The notes under the pieces: generated by a model
What the model saw: only the letters and a program-made list of their open reading frames with translations
The model's database searches: none
What the model was told of the DNA's origin: nothing
Assembly: GCA_027080405.1 (NCBI GenBank)
Contig: JALWSL010000631.1
Location: 2,584 to 13,083 of the forward strand
DNA length: 10,500 bases
Source: Planctomycetaceae bacterium
GTDB lineage: Bacteria > Planctomycetota > Planctomycetia > Planctomycetales > Planctomycetaceae
Reading direction: 5' to 3'
Shown: positions 9,476 to 10,500 of the stretch, piece after piece
Numbering within the stretch: position 1 is the stretch's first letter
Layout: each line of letters starts with the position of its first letter
Made by a program: the position numbers and the translations under genes

Positions 9476-9630
9476 CAAACGGGTTTTACGTCAATGCCTG
9501 TTTGATCAGTTCAGGTCAGCGGATTTCTGCAAAGCGGATTTCTGCAAAGCGTTGCCGCAAGTATGAATAACTTCGCTGGCAAACGGGTGGGCGTACGTGA
9601 CCCGGATTCGAGATCGGTCTGTCAAACGGG
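9476..9630. repeat. Three direct copies of CAAACGGG
   Basis: The octamer CAAACGGG lies at 9476-9483, 9580-9587 and 9623-9630, all in the same orientation, upstream of the FhcB-like gene. The first two copies share a longer core, GCAAACGGGT, and each is followed a few bases later by ACGT. The repeats could be binding sites for a regulator of either divergent unit. The spacing is irregular (104 and 43 bases), so chance remains possible. Confidence 0.4.
9518..9551. repeat. 15-bp tandem duplication
   Basis: The unit AGCGGATTTCTGCAA occurs twice in direct contact (9518-9532 and 9533-9547), followed by the first four bases of a third unit (AGCG). The copies are identical, which suggests a recent slippage duplication in the non-coding region between hldE and the FhcB-like gene. 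Confidence 0.9.
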
Positions 9631-9705
9631 ACACGAGAGGAACAAAGACCTCACCTTCCCGGTCCTCTGGTTCCAGCTTCGAAAAGAGAGTGGTGGCAAT
9701 TTCCT

Positions 9706-10500
9706 ATGAGTTCAACTTCTATCGACACCGCCTGCAGGGGATGTGGACTGCTTTGCGATGATCTGACGGTCAACTGGAACGGGCAGGAATTGTCTCTGTG
9801 CGAAAAAGGATGCCCAACTGCCCGAAGTTGGTTTCAAACCGGCTTGGGCGCAGGCTCGAAAAATCAAAAAGAGGAAGGAACGACTGCGGACAAAATCGAA
9901 ACGGTCAAGCGATGGTGCGAGGAAGCTGGCTCCCCTTTGCTCTGCGGATTGGAGGGGTTGACGCTTCAGGCAGAATCCGCTTTGGTCGAACTGGCAAAAA
10001 AGGAGCGGGCATTTTTGAGTGCGGGAACATCCCCAGACAAAATTGCCTCCTATCAGCGATACGGCGGCGCCTCCTGCACATTGGGCGAAGTTCAACAGAG
10101 AGCCGATTTTATCCTGCTGGGTGATGTCGATCTTTTCTCCGTTTGGCCCCGCTTCGAGCAGCGAATTCTATCCCCGCCAGGCCGGTTTCTCTCTCCAGAC
10201 GAAACCCGGTCATTGGTTTTTCTGGGCGATCTCAAACAACTCCAGGATCATTCCTGTTATAGCGAAGTTATTGATGTGCCGCCGGATCAGCTCGAACAGG
10301 CAATCATCCTGCTCAGGCGTTTCTGTAAAGGGCAATCAGAAAAGGTCGCCTCACGTGAAGAAAATGAAGCCGGGATTGCCCTCTCGAAAGCTGTTACTCA
10401 ACAACTCCTGCGGTTGTCCGAACAACTCCTTGCCGCCGACTATCCGGTACTGTTTCACAGCGACAACCCGCCAATAAAACCGTTTCTCTGGGCCAAACTC
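9706..10500 (+). CDS. fhcB: Formylmethanofuran dehydrogenase subunit B-like protein (FhcB/FwdB), 5' part
   Basis: The reading frame is open from the ATG at 9706 to the window edge: 265 codons of a protein whose family is about 400-430 residues long. The N-terminus carries CRGCGLLCDDLTV (10-22), with cysteines 10, 13, 17 and 32 in the CxxCx3Cx14C spacing of the FwdB iron-sulfur site. Residues 124-135 (CTLGEVQQRADF) and WPRFEQR (147-153) correspond to the TLGEVKNRAD and HPR...R blocks of FwdB. In bacteria using H4MPT as C1 carrier, the homologous Fhc complex is a formyltransferase/hydrolase that releases formate from formyl-H4MPT, and planctomycetes are known to carry these genes. No cysteine occurs at 81-123, where archaeal enzymes have the tungsten/molybdenum ligand, so the Fhc type is more likely than a redox enzyme. 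Archaeal-style fwdB is the alternative name. Other C1 genes are expected downstream, outside the window. No clear Shine-Dalgarno site is seen. Confidence 0.85.
   Translation, partial: MSSTSIDTACRGCGLLCDDLTVNWNGQELSLCEKGCPTARSWFQTGLGAGSKNQKEEGTTADKIETVKRWCEEAGSPLLCGLEGLTLQAESALVELAKKERAFLSAGTSPDKIASYQRYGGASCTLGEVQQRADFILLGDVDLFSVWPRFEQRILSPPGRFLSPDETRSLVFLGDLKQLQDHSCYSEVIDVPPDQLEQAIILLRRFCKGQSEKVASREENEAGIALSKAVTQQLLRLSEQLLAADYPVLFHSDNPPIKPFLWAKL

Larger units (their letters stand above)
9325..9705. other. Divergent intergenic region with short repeats
   Basis: These 381 bases lie between the hldE start (minus) and the FhcB-like start (plus) and must hold the promoters for both units. I see no convincing sigma-70 boxes and no credible gene; a 67-codon open frame at 9363-9566 has no recognisable features. 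The region holds three copies of CAAACGGG and one 15-bp tandem duplication, listed separately. Confidence 0.6.

Noticed and set aside
9363..9566. Possible small gene whose translation contains two ADFCK units resembling pentapeptide repeats
   Set aside because: The similarity comes only from the 15-bp tandem duplication being a multiple of three; two units are too few, and there is no ribosome binding site or other support.

Overview
The window looks like part of a planctomycete chromosome, probably order Planctomycetales. Several features point there together: a DUF1080 (3-keto-disaccharide hydrolase type) gene end, a large multihaem cytochrome with no obvious named homologue, heptose/LPS-type outer-envelope genes, and a formylmethanofuran dehydrogenase subunit B-like gene of the tetrahydromethanopterin (H4MPT) C1 pathway. 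That combination is known from Planctomycetes. Base composition looks even and moderate, and Shine-Dalgarno sites are weak or absent in front of most genes. The taxonomic call is an inference from gene content and was not checked by a search.

Layout. At 1-321 (+) is the 3' end of a DUF1080 gene, followed by a strong intrinsic terminator at 434-472 that lies inside the last codons of the next, convergent gene. At 437-2959 (-) is an 840-residue, 12-haem c-type cytochrome with an N-terminal signal sequence and a C-terminal membrane anchor. At 3249-3881 (-) is a MobA-type molybdenum cofactor guanylyltransferase. Divergent from it, 3941-6061 (+) encodes the most striking protein here: an N-terminal PTS EIIA (fructose/mannitol type) domain with its phospho-acceptor histidine, fused to a complete SLC4/Band 3-type bicarbonate transporter domain. 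It ends 20 bp from a convergent operon on the minus strand. That operon reads hldE (9324-7780), a waaF-like heptosyltransferase (7783-6719, 4-bp ATGA overlap with hldE), then a class I SAM methyltransferase (6693-6082). A 381-bp divergent intergenic region (9325-9705) with short repeats separates hldE from an FwdB/FhcB-like gene that runs off the right edge (9706-10500, +).

How the genes fit together. HldE makes the ADP-heptose precursor (phosphorylation, then adenylylation) and the GT9 enzyme transfers heptose to a lipid A-core-like or other envelope glycan. The methyltransferase is probably translated from the same message, but its substrate is unknown. The FhcB-like gene likely opens a C1-transfer gene cluster beyond the window. 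The cytochrome, MobA and EIIA-SLC4 genes are separate units with no evident shared pathway. No tRNA, rRNA, CRISPR array, insertion sequence or phage gene was recognised.
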